Assembly: GCA_009702455.1 (NCBI GenBank)
Contig: WLIA01000001.1
Span: 21,693 to 85,692, forward strand
Length of the DNA: 64,000 bases
Reading direction: 5' to 3'
Source of the DNA: Actinomycetota bacterium
GTDB taxonomy: Bacteria; Actinomycetota; Actinomycetes; Actinomycetales; Microbacteriaceae
Shown here: positions 52,340 through 60,907 of the stretch, in pieces
Position numbering within the stretch: the first letter of the stretch is position 1
Layout: the number at the start of each line of letters is the position of its first letter
Program-made: the position numbers and the translations under genes
Notes under the pieces: model-generated
Databases searched by the model: none
What the model saw: the letters and a program-made list of their open reading frames with translations, nothing else
What the model was told of the DNA's origin: nothing

Positions 52340-53692
52340 ATGAAGCACGACCTCGTGGCCCTGCGTAAAGATCTTCAATCAAGAGAAATTGACGTTCTTC
52401 GCTTCATGTATTCAGACGTTCTTGGCATTACCAGGTCGAAAGACATGCTGGTCAGCCAACTCGACAAGTCGGCTCACAGCGGCCCAGCTTTCTGTCAGGG
52501 GGTTTGGGTCACCACAACCGGCGGTGACGTGCTCGATGCAAACAACATCGCTTCTGACGGTCTGCAAGACCTCATCACGCAGATTGACCCGAGCACAATT
52601 CACGAATTGCCGTGGGAGCCGGGAGTTGCATACGTGCTAGTCGATGCCTACAACCCAGACATGAGCGAAAACATGATGTCGCCGCGAATGGTGCTTCGCA
52701 AAGTTGTTGCCGAATACAACGCGCTCGGCCTGCAGCCGGTGTGTGGCCCAGAGCTCGAGTTCTATATCGCAGACGTCACCGAGGATGGCGGCTACAAGCG
52801 TTCACTAAGTCGCACAGGTCGCGTTTACACATCCGGCACTTTGGTTGACCCGCACGGAACTTTCTTGCACTTGTTGCGTATGCTCGACCAACTCGACATC
52901 GGAGTTTTCGCCGGTAATCACGAGTTCAGCCCATCGCAGTACGAGATCAACCTTTGGCACAGCGAAGCGCTCGATGCAGCCGACAGAACTTTCTTGTTTA
53001 AGACCGCAATCAAAGAAGTTGTAGCGCGTTCTGGTCAGCACGCAACTTTTGTTGGCAAGCCTTGGGCAGACGAGGGTGGCAGCGGCTTCCACCTTCACTT
53101 CTCGGTTACCGACATGAATGGCGTCAACCTGATGCACGACGGTGCCGGCAATCTTTCTGAGACCGCAAAGCAGATGATCGCCGGAATCACCGCGAACGCA
53201 GCCGGGCTGACTGCTTTCACCAACCCAACAATCAACGCCTTCAAACGTCTCGGGCCAGACACTCTTGCGCCATACCGCGCCAACTGGGGTTACGACAACC
53301 GCAGCTGCATGCTCAGGGTTCCGCCAGAGCGCGGCTCTGGAACGAGGCTCGAGGTTCGTGTGGGCGACGGGGCAGCTAACCCCTATCTGGTTACAGCCAG
53401 TGTTTTGGCTGCCGCGCTAGATGGGATCAAGCGCAACCTAGCTTGCCCAGAACCCGCCGAGGGCATGGCCTACGACAATGAGGCCGCCGCGATTCTGCCC
53501 GTGACCTTCACAGAAGCACTAGACGCTCTCGAAGCCAACGAGGCCTTCAAGACCTACATGGCAAAAGAACTTGTGGCCGTGCACCTGGTTATGAAGCGCG
53601 ACGAAATCGAACGCTACAACGCAGCGGTAGAAGATCCGTCGACTCGCGATGTCACCCAGTGGGAGATCAACGAGTACTTCGCCGATTTCTAA
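52340..53692 (+). CDS. Glutamine-synthetase-like gamma-glutamyl-amine ligase
   Basis: The product is 450 aa from ATG 52340, with AGGAG 5 nt upstream; the track start is inside the operator region. It shows the GS fold: VCGPELEFYI and NHEFSPSQYEINL (metal/glutamate), GGSGFHLHFSV, TNPTINAFKRLGPDTLAPYRANWGYDNRS and RLEVRVGDGAANPYL. The catalytic region differs from the housekeeping GlnA (for example no adenylylation-loop tyrosine motif), and it sits in a catabolic cluster. I infer ATP-dependent joining of the glutamate gamma-carboxyl to a substrate amine, like PuuA, IpuC or AtdA1. The amine is unknown. Confidence 0.88.
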   Translation: MKHDLVALRKDLQSREIDVLRFMYSDVLGITRSKDMLVSQLDKSAHSGPAFCQGVWVTTTGGDVLDANNIASDGLQDLITQIDPSTIHELPWEPGVAYVLVDAYNPDMSENMMSPRMVLRKVVAEYNALGLQPVCGPELEFYIADVTEDGGYKRSLSRTGRVYTSGTLVDPHGTFLHLLRMLDQLDIGVFAGNHEFSPSQYEINLWHSEALDAADRTFLFKTAIKEVVARSGQHATFVGKPWADEGGSGFHLHFSVTDMNGVNLMHDGAGNLSETAKQMIAGITANAAGLTAFTNPTINAFKRLGPDTLAPYRANWGYDNRSCMLRVPPERGSGTRLEVRVGDGAANPYLVTASVLAAALDGIKRNLACPEPAEGMAYDNEAAAILPVTFTEALDALEANEAFKTYMAKELVAVHLVMKRDEIERYNAAVEDPSTRDVTQWEINEYFADF

Positions 53693-53695
53693 AAA

Positions 53696-54505
53696 CTAAT
53701 TGTTTTTTGAACGGTCTTCAACGAGGGTTCCGCCGTTGAATGTCACTCCGACTTCTCGATAGTAGCCAGCAAGAATTTGCTTCACCGGAAGAATCGAGTT
53801 GAGTTCATCCCACTGCGAATCGCCGAGAGTAAGTTCTGCATCACCAACCCATGCTTGACCGAGATCTGCGTCGACACCTCCCATGGTGATTAGCTGATCC
53901 ATCGAGTTGCCGGCACCCGGAACAATTGAAGGCATGAAGCGCGAGTGCAACATCTTGTGTCCATTTACAAATCCATTTGTCTCGCTCGGTTCGCGCAACG
54001 TAATGACCGCACTTGCTAGACGGTGATCGTATGCCGAAAGACTCGCACCGATTTTTGCGCCGGCTTCAAGCTTCGGTGTTGCCTTGCCGTGATTGAAAAT
54101 TCTTGTGACGTGTGCTGATCCGAGTTTCTTCGGGTAGCCCTGAAACCATCCGCGCGCAATTGCAAAGTCTTTCGTTACCCAAATGGCAACACACCTCGAA
54201 TAGGTGACGCCGTTGTGCTTGCATCGCACGACAACGAAAGCTTCGAGATACTGCGAGCGAATCGGGTCGAGCAATTCGGCTCCGCCTTCGCTGCAGCTCT
54301 GCCAGTCGGCCCAGATGATCGCAACGGCTCCGGGCTGCTCGTCGGCCAGCTCGATGTCGTCGGGCAAAATGGCGCGCACATTGGCGGGGTCGGTTAGATA
54401 CTCGACCGTCAGCAAGGTGCCTGAGTAGTACCAAGGCATATTCGGCACCAGGGTGCTCTTGCCGGTCGGGGTCAGTGGGGCAATGAATCCGTGCAATTCG
54501 CTCAT
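53696..54505 (-). CDS. Acetoacetate decarboxylase (ADC) family protein
   Basis: The 269-aa protein has the ADC Schiff-base lysine motif in RGWFQGYPKKLGSAHVTR, preceded by the acidic YLEAFVVVRCKHNG. The middle and end (GASLSAYDHRLASAVITL, MPSIVPGAGNSMDQLI) match family layout. ADC homologues decarboxylate beta-keto acids, but many instead catalyse lyase, hydratase or aldol reactions. In this regulon it may act on a ring-fission product. Its ATG lies 17 nt from a copy of the shared operator; its stop is 3 nt from the ligase stop (convergent). Confidence 0.82.
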   Translation of the reverse strand: MSELHGFIAPLTPTGKSTLVPNMPWYYSGTLLTVEYLTDPANVRAILPDDIELADEQPGAVAIIWADWQSCSEGGAELLDPIRSQYLEAFVVVRCKHNGVTYSRCVAIWVTKDFAIARGWFQGYPKKLGSAHVTRIFNHGKATPKLEAGAKIGASLSAYDHRLASAVITLREPSETNGFVNGHKMLHSRFMPSIVPGAGNSMDQLITMGGVDADLGQAWVGDAELTLGDSQWDELNSILPVKQILAGYYREVGVTFNGGTLVEDRSKNN

Positions 54506-54521
54506 GTCTAAAACCCTACTG

Positions 54522-54543
54522 AATCATTAGTGTCCGAATAATT
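54522..54543. promoter_or_regulatory. Shared operator 2: acetoacetate-decarboxylase-family gene
   Basis: TCATT-AGTGTCCG-AATAA (one arm mismatch) with flanking AA/TT extends to a 22-bp palindrome. It stands directly before the leftward gene start. Confidence 0.6.
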
Positions 54544-54636
54544 GGGCATTTGGGCCATTTATAACGATTCGGATAAGGCCACGCCACAGCGGGCAGTCAA
54601 CTTGCATTGGGCAAGGCCTTTCGCCACGCTTATAGA

Positions 54637-54658
54637 AATCGTTCATACCCGAACGATT
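54637..54658. promoter_or_regulatory. Shared operator 1: permease promoter
   Basis: TCGTT-CATACCCG-AACGA is a perfect inverted repeat; with flanking AA/TT the arms are 8 bp. It starts immediately after a -10 TATAGA (54631-54636); a possible -35 TTGGGC is 18 nt upstream. The permease ATG is 28 nt further on. Confidence 0.7.
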
Positions 54659-54685
54659 CGTTTCTCAATGAGGAGATAGACACTT

Positions 54686-56179
54686 ATGTCAGATACACAG
54701 CTAAAGAAGGGTCGACTCGGAGTTCTCGGGATCGTCTTCTTCGTCGTAGCAGCATCTGCACCCCTGGTCGGAATGACCGGTGCAGTTCCAGTAGCAATGC
54801 TTGCCGGAAACGGCGCCGCAGCCCCGGGTGCATACCTTGCGGTAGGTCTCGTTCTGCTCTTGTTCAGCGTTGGATACACAGCCATGAGCAGCAGAGTCAC
54901 AAACACCGGTGCGTTCTTCGCATACGTAGGTCGCGGACTCGGAACCAATGCCGGTGTCGCATCTGCATTTGCGTCGATCGTGGCTTACATAACAATTCAG
55001 CTGGCAATCTACGGATTCTTCGGTGGGCTAATGGCGGGCGAAATGGCCGCCAGATTCTCAATCGATTTGCCGTGGTACGCATGGGCAATTGTTGCCTGGT
55101 TGATTGTCACCGGTCTCTCACTTCTATCTGTTGACGTCGGTGCAAAAGTTCTCGGTGTCTTGATTGTTCTTGAGGTACTTGCGCTCTTCACAACCGCAAT
55201 CGTGATTTTGGTTGCTGGCGGCCCTGAGGGCATGAACTTCGGTGCATCGTTCTCACCCGACCAAATCTTTGTTGGCGGATTCGCCGGCGGTGCTGGAATT
55301 GCGATTGCTTTCGCATTCGCTTCTTTCATCGGTTTCGAAGCAACAGCAATCTACGGTGAAGAGACAACCAACCCGAAGCGCGTTGTTCCGAAAGCAACTT
55401 ACTGGGCAATCGGAATCATCACCGTTTTGTTTGCAATCACGTCATTCGCAATGGTCACCGGAATGGGTGCGAGCAAGATCTTTGATGAGGTAATCGCGCG
55501 CTCTGCGGTCGAAGGTGTTCCGCTGGCTAACCCAGCTGGAGTTCTCTTCTCGCTAACCGATCAGTATGTAGGTTCTTGGATGACTCAGATCATGAGCGTT
55601 CTAGTGATTTCAAGCCTCTTTGCCGGATTGCTAGCCTTCCAGAACGCCAACAGCCGCTACTTCTTCGCGCTCGGTCGCGGTGGAGTGCTGCCTAAGCGCT
55701 TCGGCATGACCAACAACGCTGGTGCACCATCAGCCGGCGTCATCTTGACCTCGGTTATCGCACTAGTTGTGATGGTTGGCTTCGCAGCCGCTGGCCTAGA
55801 CGGAATCGGAAACCTCTTCTTCTGGATGAGCGCGGTTGCAGTAATCGCCATCATCTTCGTTGAGATTCTGGTCTCGATCGCGGTCGTTGCTCACTTCATG
55901 AAAGAGGGTGGCGAGAACGTTTGGCGTTCAAAGGTCGCTCCAATCGCATCGGCAATTGCTCTTGCGGTCGGTCTCTACCTCTTGATGTCACGCTTCAACC
56001 TGCTTGCCGGCACGGTTCCAGAGGGTGTCGACCCATCGCTTCCAGAAAGCGCATGGCAGTTGAATACTCTCGGATGGGTTCTCGTTCTATCGCCGTTTAT
56101 CGCGGCTCTAGTCGGTTACCTCTTCGCCGTAGTCAACAAGAAAGAAAACGCTTCACTTGTGAAAGACATTCTTTCTTAG
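54686..56179 (+). CDS. APC-superfamily amino acid/amine permease
   Basis: The 497-aa permease has about 12 helices. The N-terminal LGVLGIVFFVVAASAPLVGMTGAVPVA is the substrate-coordinating unwound TM1 of the APC superfamily, and FASFIGFEATAIYGEETTNPKRVVPKA is its typical TM6 and following loop. It resembles permeases next to PuuA/PuuD-type genes that import putrescine or other amines. Under the shared operator it is the likely uptake step of the catabolic pathway. GAGGAG lies upstream of the ATG. Confidence 0.93.
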   Translation: MSDTQLKKGRLGVLGIVFFVVAASAPLVGMTGAVPVAMLAGNGAAAPGAYLAVGLVLLLFSVGYTAMSSRVTNTGAFFAYVGRGLGTNAGVASAFASIVAYITIQLAIYGFFGGLMAGEMAARFSIDLPWYAWAIVAWLIVTGLSLLSVDVGAKVLGVLIVLEVLALFTTAIVILVAGGPEGMNFGASFSPDQIFVGGFAGGAGIAIAFAFASFIGFEATAIYGEETTNPKRVVPKATYWAIGIITVLFAITSFAMVTGMGASKIFDEVIARSAVEGVPLANPAGVLFSLTDQYVGSWMTQIMSVLVISSLFAGLLAFQNANSRYFFALGRGGVLPKRFGMTNNAGAPSAGVILTSVIALVVMVGFAAAGLDGIGNLFFWMSAVAVIAIIFVEILVSIAVVAHFMKEGGENVWRSKVAPIASAIALAVGLYLLMSRFNLLAGTVPEGVDPSLPESAWQLNTLGWVLVLSPFIAALVGYLFAVVNKKENASLVKDILS

Positions 56180-56186
56180 CATTCAG

Positions 56187-58031
56187 CTAAAGGGTTGGCC
56201 CAGGCTTCGGCTTGGGCCAATTCCTTTTTAACTTCGAAGTGAGTGGTGTAAGCGCCCAAAGAATTGCCGCGGCATCTATAACTTCTTGAGTGATTGCTGC
56301 CTGGGTCGGGTTTAGCACACCAAAAGCTGCCGACAACATCGCAGCGATAGAAAGTGACATGCCGATCAATCCGGCCTGTTTTGCTTTTGAGTATGCGCCT
56401 TGCGAAATGTCGATTGCGTAGGCAAGGTGCGAGATTGAGTCTTCGATTATCACAACGTCGGCAGCTTCGCTTGCCGCAGTTGCTCCACGCGCACCCATGG
56501 CAACACCGACAGATGCTGCGGCGAGGGCCGGCGCATCGTTGATTCCATCGCCAACCAGAATCACAGATTTACTGTCTTGTTTCATCTCGCGCCGAACCAG
56601 TTCGAGTTTCTGTTCTGGTGAGCATTCGGCAATAACTTCATTGGCGTTTATCTGTTTGCCGATTTCATCTGCCGTCTTTTGAATGTCACCAGAAACCAAA
56701 ATCACCCGCTCGATGCCGAGTTTGCGCATCGCATCTACCGTGTGCAAAGAGTCTTCTCGAATCGGATCATCGAGACCGAGCAGGGCCACAAGTTTGCCGT
56801 CGACGCTCACGGCCACGCGAAGAGTCGAAGTCACCTTGGCCCAACTCGGTAGGTCGGCAGGAGGTTGCCCAACCTCGACCCGCTTGCCGTCGACCGATCC
56901 GGTTATCTGTCTGCCGTGCGACTCTGAAACATCGCTGGCGGGCAAGAGTGCTAACTTCATTCGTTCGGCTTCGGTGACAATTGCCTTGGCAACCACGTGC
57001 GGGCTGTGAAGCTCAAGGCTGGCGGCCAGCCGCACGACCTCTTCGGCGCTCGCCCCGGCCGAAAAGACGGCCTCGGTCACGGCTGGCCCGCCGCGCGTCA
57101 ACGTGCCGGTTTTGTCGAGCATCACGACTTTGGCCTTGGCCAAATGCTCGAGAGCGTCACCGGTCTTGATAAGTGCGCCCCTGGATGCCGCCTTTGACAT
57201 GCCAGAGATAATCGCAACCGGAATCGCAAGAATCAGCGGGCAGGGAGTCGCCGCAATCAAAACCGCAACGGCCACCAAGACATCGCCACTCACAAGAAAA
57301 GAAACTGCCGAAAGAATTAGCGTGAAAGGCACGAACCAGAGAGCCCAGCGGTTTGCCAGCCTAACCGACCTGGCAGAACTGGCCGTAGCTTGCTCGACTA
57401 GTCGAATCAGATTCGCGTAGGTCGAGTCTTTCGGCAGGCACGACACCTGAAGTTCGAAAGAAGCTGCTGAGTTGACGACGCCCGATGAAACCTGCTCGCC
57501 AAGCAATCGGTTTACCGGCATCGGTTCGCCGGTGAGTGCCGACTCGTCTAGCTCGGCATTCGAAAGCAGAACGCCATCAATCGGAACCACTTCGCCGCCC
57601 AAGACTCGAATGCGATCACCAATTTTGATTTCTGCTAGATCGACATCTTTCACTTTCGCGTTGGTTAACAAGAGGTGAGCAATTTTTGGTGCTCTTTCAA
57701 GCAGAGCCTTCAGTTCGCTTTGCGATTTTCCTTTTGCCCAGTCTTCGAGAGCGCGGCCAGTTGCAAGCATGAGTGAAATAATCGCCGCGGCCAAGAACTC
57801 GCTAACCAGCAAGGCAGCAACGATTGCGATGAGTGCGAGTGAGTCGCTCGAGACTTCGCGATTTTGAATCGAGGCGATTGTCCACCTAACAGAAAGCAGA
57901 AGGCCGACGGCTGCACCGGTTGAGAGAATCGAATTCGACAGCACTTCAGAGCTCGCGAGCGCTAGTCCTAAAGCGAGCGAGAGCACAGTTAGCGCGAGAA
58001 ACCAGTAGCGCTTGATGTTTATTGTGTGCAC
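56187..58031 (-). CDS. P1B-type heavy-metal ATPase with TPCP motif
   Basis: The 614-aa pump has the P-type ATPase series: actuator TGEP (ALTGEPMPVN), phosphorylation DKTGTLTRGGP, and GDGINDAPALAAASVGVAMG. The membrane metal motif is TPCPLILAIPVAIISG, i.e. TPCP rather than the CPC, SPC or CPH of common groups; this resembles the P1B-5 pattern linked to Ni/Fe in some bacteria. No N-terminal heavy-metal-binding domain and no C-terminal hemerythrin domain are present. Metal specificity is thus open. It runs opposite to the permease and shares its terminator. Confidence 0.92.
   Translation of the reverse strand: MHTINIKRYWFLALTVLSLALGLALASSEVLSNSILSTGAAVGLLLSVRWTIASIQNREVSSDSLALIAIVAALLVSEFLAAAIISLMLATGRALEDWAKGKSQSELKALLERAPKIAHLLLTNAKVKDVDLAEIKIGDRIRVLGGEVVPIDGVLLSNAELDESALTGEPMPVNRLLGEQVSSGVVNSAASFELQVSCLPKDSTYANLIRLVEQATASSARSVRLANRWALWFVPFTLILSAVSFLVSGDVLVAVAVLIAATPCPLILAIPVAIISGMSKAASRGALIKTGDALEHLAKAKVVMLDKTGTLTRGGPAVTEAVFSAGASAEEVVRLAASLELHSPHVVAKAIVTEAERMKLALLPASDVSESHGRQITGSVDGKRVEVGQPPADLPSWAKVTSTLRVAVSVDGKLVALLGLDDPIREDSLHTVDAMRKLGIERVILVSGDIQKTADEIGKQINANEVIAECSPEQKLELVRREMKQDSKSVILVGDGINDAPALAAASVGVAMGARGATAASEAADVVIIEDSISHLAYAIDISQGAYSKAKQAGLIGMSLSIAAMLSAAFGVLNPTQAAITQEVIDAAAILWALTPLTSKLKRNWPKPKPGPTL
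56195..56229 (+). terminator. Intrinsic terminator after the permease
   Basis: TTGGCCCAGGC pairs with GCTTGGGCCAA over a TTCG tetraloop (11 bp with one G-U) and is followed by TTCCTTTTT. It lies inside the last codons of the convergent ATPase gene. Confidence 0.9.
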
Positions 58032-58066
58032 CGCTCAAGTCTCTCACCCGCCCATAGACTCAGAAC

Positions 58067-59458
58067 ATGAGTGAAGTAGCCATTGAATTTCTGGGGGCGG
58101 CGGGCACTGTCACCGGCAGCCGTTTTTTGCTGACCTGCGAGTCAACCAAAGTCATGATCGACTGCGGCATGTTTCAGGGCCTCAAAGAGTTGCGTCTCAA
58201 GAACTGGAACCCGCTTGGCATTGATCCCGGTTCGATTGACGCCGTGATTCTGACTCACGCGCACCTAGATCACTGCGGTTACCTGCCCAAATTGGCCAAG
58301 GATGGCTTCGCCGGCAAGGTGTTTCTCACCAAATACACCGGCAAGCTCGCCGAGGTTATTCTTCGTGACTCGGCTCGAATTCAGACAGAAGACGCCAAGT
58401 ATGCGGCGCTCAAGGGGTTCTCAAAACACAACCCGCCAAAAGCTCTCTACGAAGAGGATGACGTTCAAAAAGTGGTCACACGCTTTAGCCCAACCGAGTT
58501 TGGCGTTCGAACCCAGGTTGCCGAACAAACCTTCGTCACGTTTCAGCCCGCCGGGCACATCCTTGGGGCCGCCTTTCTAGAGGTTGAGTTTTTTGGCAAA
58601 AGAATTCTCTTCACCGGTGACATGGGCCGAGACGAGCATCCTCTCTTAGCGCCACCAAAGAGGGTGCCAATCGGTGCGGTCGATGCAATCATCACAGAGT
58701 CGACCTATGGCGATCGCGAACACGCACCGGTGACAACCGGTTTCGAAGACGCAATCAATCGCACAATAGCTCGAGGTGGCTCGGTGCTGATGCCGGCATT
58801 CGCAGTCGACCGAACCGAGGTGATTCTGGTTCGGTTGCGTGAGCTAACAGAGCAGGGATTGATTCCGCCCGTGCCGATTTATGCTGATTCGCCGATGGCT
58901 CTGAAAGCACTCGATTTCTATCGCGATGCGATTAACACCGCTAGCCCCGAGATTCGAGAGGAGATTGCAAAGACTTGGAACGGGCGCGATCCATTCGATG
59001 CCGGAGATCTGCACGAGTTGCGCTCAGTTGAAGAATCAAAAACCATCAACAATCCAACCAGTCCTTGCATAATCATTTCGGCAAGCGGCATGGGAACCGG
59101 CGGAAGAGTTGTTCATCACCTTCGAGACATGCTTCCGCAGGCAAAGCACACGATAGTTTTTGTTGGTTTTCAAGCCATGGGAACGCGCGGTCGCAGATTG
59201 GTCGACGGAGCAACAGAGGTAAAAATGCACGGCGAGATGGTGCCGGTTAGAGCATCGATCGAACAGATTCAATCTTTCTCGGTGCACGCTGATGCCGATG
59301 AACTAATCGCCTGGATGAATTCTGCGAGCGAAAAGCCGAAACAGGTATTAGTTGTGCATGGAGAAGGTGGTGTGGCCGAAACCTTTGCTGAGCGAGTGCA
59401 CAAAGAGCTCGACGTGCCAAGCAAAGCACCTCAGCTTGGGGAGCGAATCGTTCTTTAG
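58067..59458 (+). CDS. MBL-fold / beta-CASP RNase-like hydrolase
   Basis: The 463-aa protein has the metallo-beta-lactamase motif LTHAHLDHCGYLPKL, motif 3 in FQPAGHILGAAFLEVEF and motif 4 FTGDMGRDEHPLL. The beta-CASP part has ESTYGDREH, IIISASGMGTGGRVVHHL and the C-terminal SVHADADELIAWM of the RNA-specificity domain. Relatives (COG1236) act on RNA in archaea and many bacteria. The bacterial substrate is poorly known. The start is ATG 58067, 35 nt from the divergent ATPase gene. Confidence 0.92.
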   Translation: MSEVAIEFLGAAGTVTGSRFLLTCESTKVMIDCGMFQGLKELRLKNWNPLGIDPGSIDAVILTHAHLDHCGYLPKLAKDGFAGKVFLTKYTGKLAEVILRDSARIQTEDAKYAALKGFSKHNPPKALYEEDDVQKVVTRFSPTEFGVRTQVAEQTFVTFQPAGHILGAAFLEVEFFGKRILFTGDMGRDEHPLLAPPKRVPIGAVDAIITESTYGDREHAPVTTGFEDAINRTIARGGSVLMPAFAVDRTEVILVRLRELTEQGLIPPVPIYADSPMALKALDFYRDAINTASPEIREEIAKTWNGRDPFDAGDLHELRSVEESKTINNPTSPCIIISASGMGTGGRVVHHLRDMLPQAKHTIVFVGFQAMGTRGRRLVDGATEVKMHGEMVPVRASIEQIQSFSVHADADELIAWMNSASEKPKQVLVVHGEGGVAETFAERVHKELDVPSKAPQLGERIVL

Positions 59459-59475
59459 CCGATAAATTTGAATGG

Positions 59476-60867
59476 ATGACAGTTTCGCCATTCAAAGTCT
59501 TTGCCTCTATTGCCGCCGCTGCCCTAGTGCTTGGCGGGCTGCAGCCAGCGGCAGCGGTAACTCCAACCCCCACACCTTCGGCGACGCCAACAGCCACATC
59601 AACCCCTTCGGCAACACCGACGCCAAAGCCCACGCCGACTCCGGTTGCCAATAAACCGCGCACCTGCAGCATCAAGGCTGCTGCTACCAGCCGTGATCTC
59701 GCGCACTTCTATGGCTACGTGATGAATGCGCGAACGGGAGAGGTCTATGCCAACATCCGTGGAGATGAAGCGACGCCATCTGCTTCTGTTATGAAGGTCT
59801 TCACCGCGGCAATGGCTCTCGAAACCATGTCGACCCAATACACGGCGACCACTCGCGTTTTCACTTTGCCAGACCAACCGGGCGTCATTGTCTTGCGTGG
59901 CGGTGGCGACCACACCCTGAGCCGCCTAAATTCGCCGCGCTACACCACATACAAGAAGCCGCCAAAACTTTCGACACTGGCGGCGCAGGTTTTAGCAAAA
60001 CTGCCGGCCGACCAGCAGATCACCAAAATCATTCTTGATGACACCTACTTCGACAAACCGTTTTGGAACCCAGCGTGGAGAACATCGGATCGAACCAACG
60101 GTTACATCTCACTGATTACTTCTCTCAAGGTCGATAGCGATCGCGCGAATCCTGATTTGACTTCACGTGCATACAGCGGGGTTAGAAGCAAAGACCCGGT
60201 GATGGCTGCTGGCACACACTTTAAGAAAGCTCTGGGAACACGCGCGGCAACAGCAACTCTTGAAGTTGGTGCCACCCCAGAGCAAGCGATTGAGACAACT
60301 TCGGTTCAGTCGCAGCCGATGTCGGTTTGGCTAGACCACGCACTGAAGTATTCAGACAACACCGAGACCGAAATGATTGCGCGGCACGCGCTTCGCATCA
60401 ACGCCATGGCGACCACCTTCACAAATATTCAGCCGCTCATGAGAAGAGTCATGAAGGTTTACGGCGTCGATGCGAGAAAACTCGTTATGGCCGATGGTTC
60501 AGGTTTGGCGCAATCAAACCGAGTGACCGCGCGCATGACCGCCGAGCTGATTGCCAAAGCCGTTGATCCGACATCGGTCTTGAACCCGATGATTAGCTAC
60601 CTTCCAGTCTCTGGAATTTCGGGCACCCTCGCCACCCGCTTCAACGGCGACAACCGATCTGCCCGCGGCTTTGTGCACGCCAAGTCTGGCTACATCCCTG
60701 GCCTCTACAGCCTTGCCGGGGTGGTTTACGCCAAGGATGGCACGGCCATCAGCTTTGCCGGATTTGCTCGCAGCGCCGCAGGAAAAACCGTCGGCTATGG
60801 AGCGCGCACCGGCCTAGACACCCTCGCAGACCGGCTCTATGAATGCGGAGCCGGCAGTTTCTTCTAG
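59476..60867 (+). CDS. D-alanyl-D-alanine carboxypeptidase/endopeptidase (PBP4/DacB type)
   Basis: The 463-aa protein has a signal peptide (FKVFASIAAAALVLGGLQPAAA), a long Thr/Pro/Ala spacer, and the class C PBP triad: SASVMKVFTAAMALE (SxxK), YSDNTETEMIARH (SxN) and HAKSGYIPG (KSG). The insert between the first two motifs with DDTYFDKPFWNPAWRTSD is the PBP4 pattern. It trims or cleaves peptidoglycan stem peptides outside the membrane. A paralogue starts at 63000, so the genome has at least two. Confidence 0.93.
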   Translation: MTVSPFKVFASIAAAALVLGGLQPAAAVTPTPTPSATPTATSTPSATPTPKPTPTPVANKPRTCSIKAAATSRDLAHFYGYVMNARTGEVYANIRGDEATPSASVMKVFTAAMALETMSTQYTATTRVFTLPDQPGVIVLRGGGDHTLSRLNSPRYTTYKKPPKLSTLAAQVLAKLPADQQITKIILDDTYFDKPFWNPAWRTSDRTNGYISLITSLKVDSDRANPDLTSRAYSGVRSKDPVMAAGTHFKKALGTRAATATLEVGATPEQAIETTSVQSQPMSVWLDHALKYSDNTETEMIARHALRINAMATTFTNIQPLMRRVMKVYGVDARKLVMADGSGLAQSNRVTARMTAELIAKAVDPTSVLNPMISYLPVSGISGTLATRFNGDNRSARGFVHAKSGYIPGLYSLAGVVYAKDGTAISFAGFARSAAGKTVGYGARTGLDTLADRLYECGAGSFF

Positions 60868-60907
60868 TTGAGCGGCCTCTTTCTCGCGACTGTGAGAGAC
60901 TGAACGC

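Noticed and set aside
54561-54578. ATAACGATTCGGATAA as a seventh shared operator
   Set aside because: Only a half site (AACGA / TTCGGAT) matches; the second arm with 8-nt spacing is missing.
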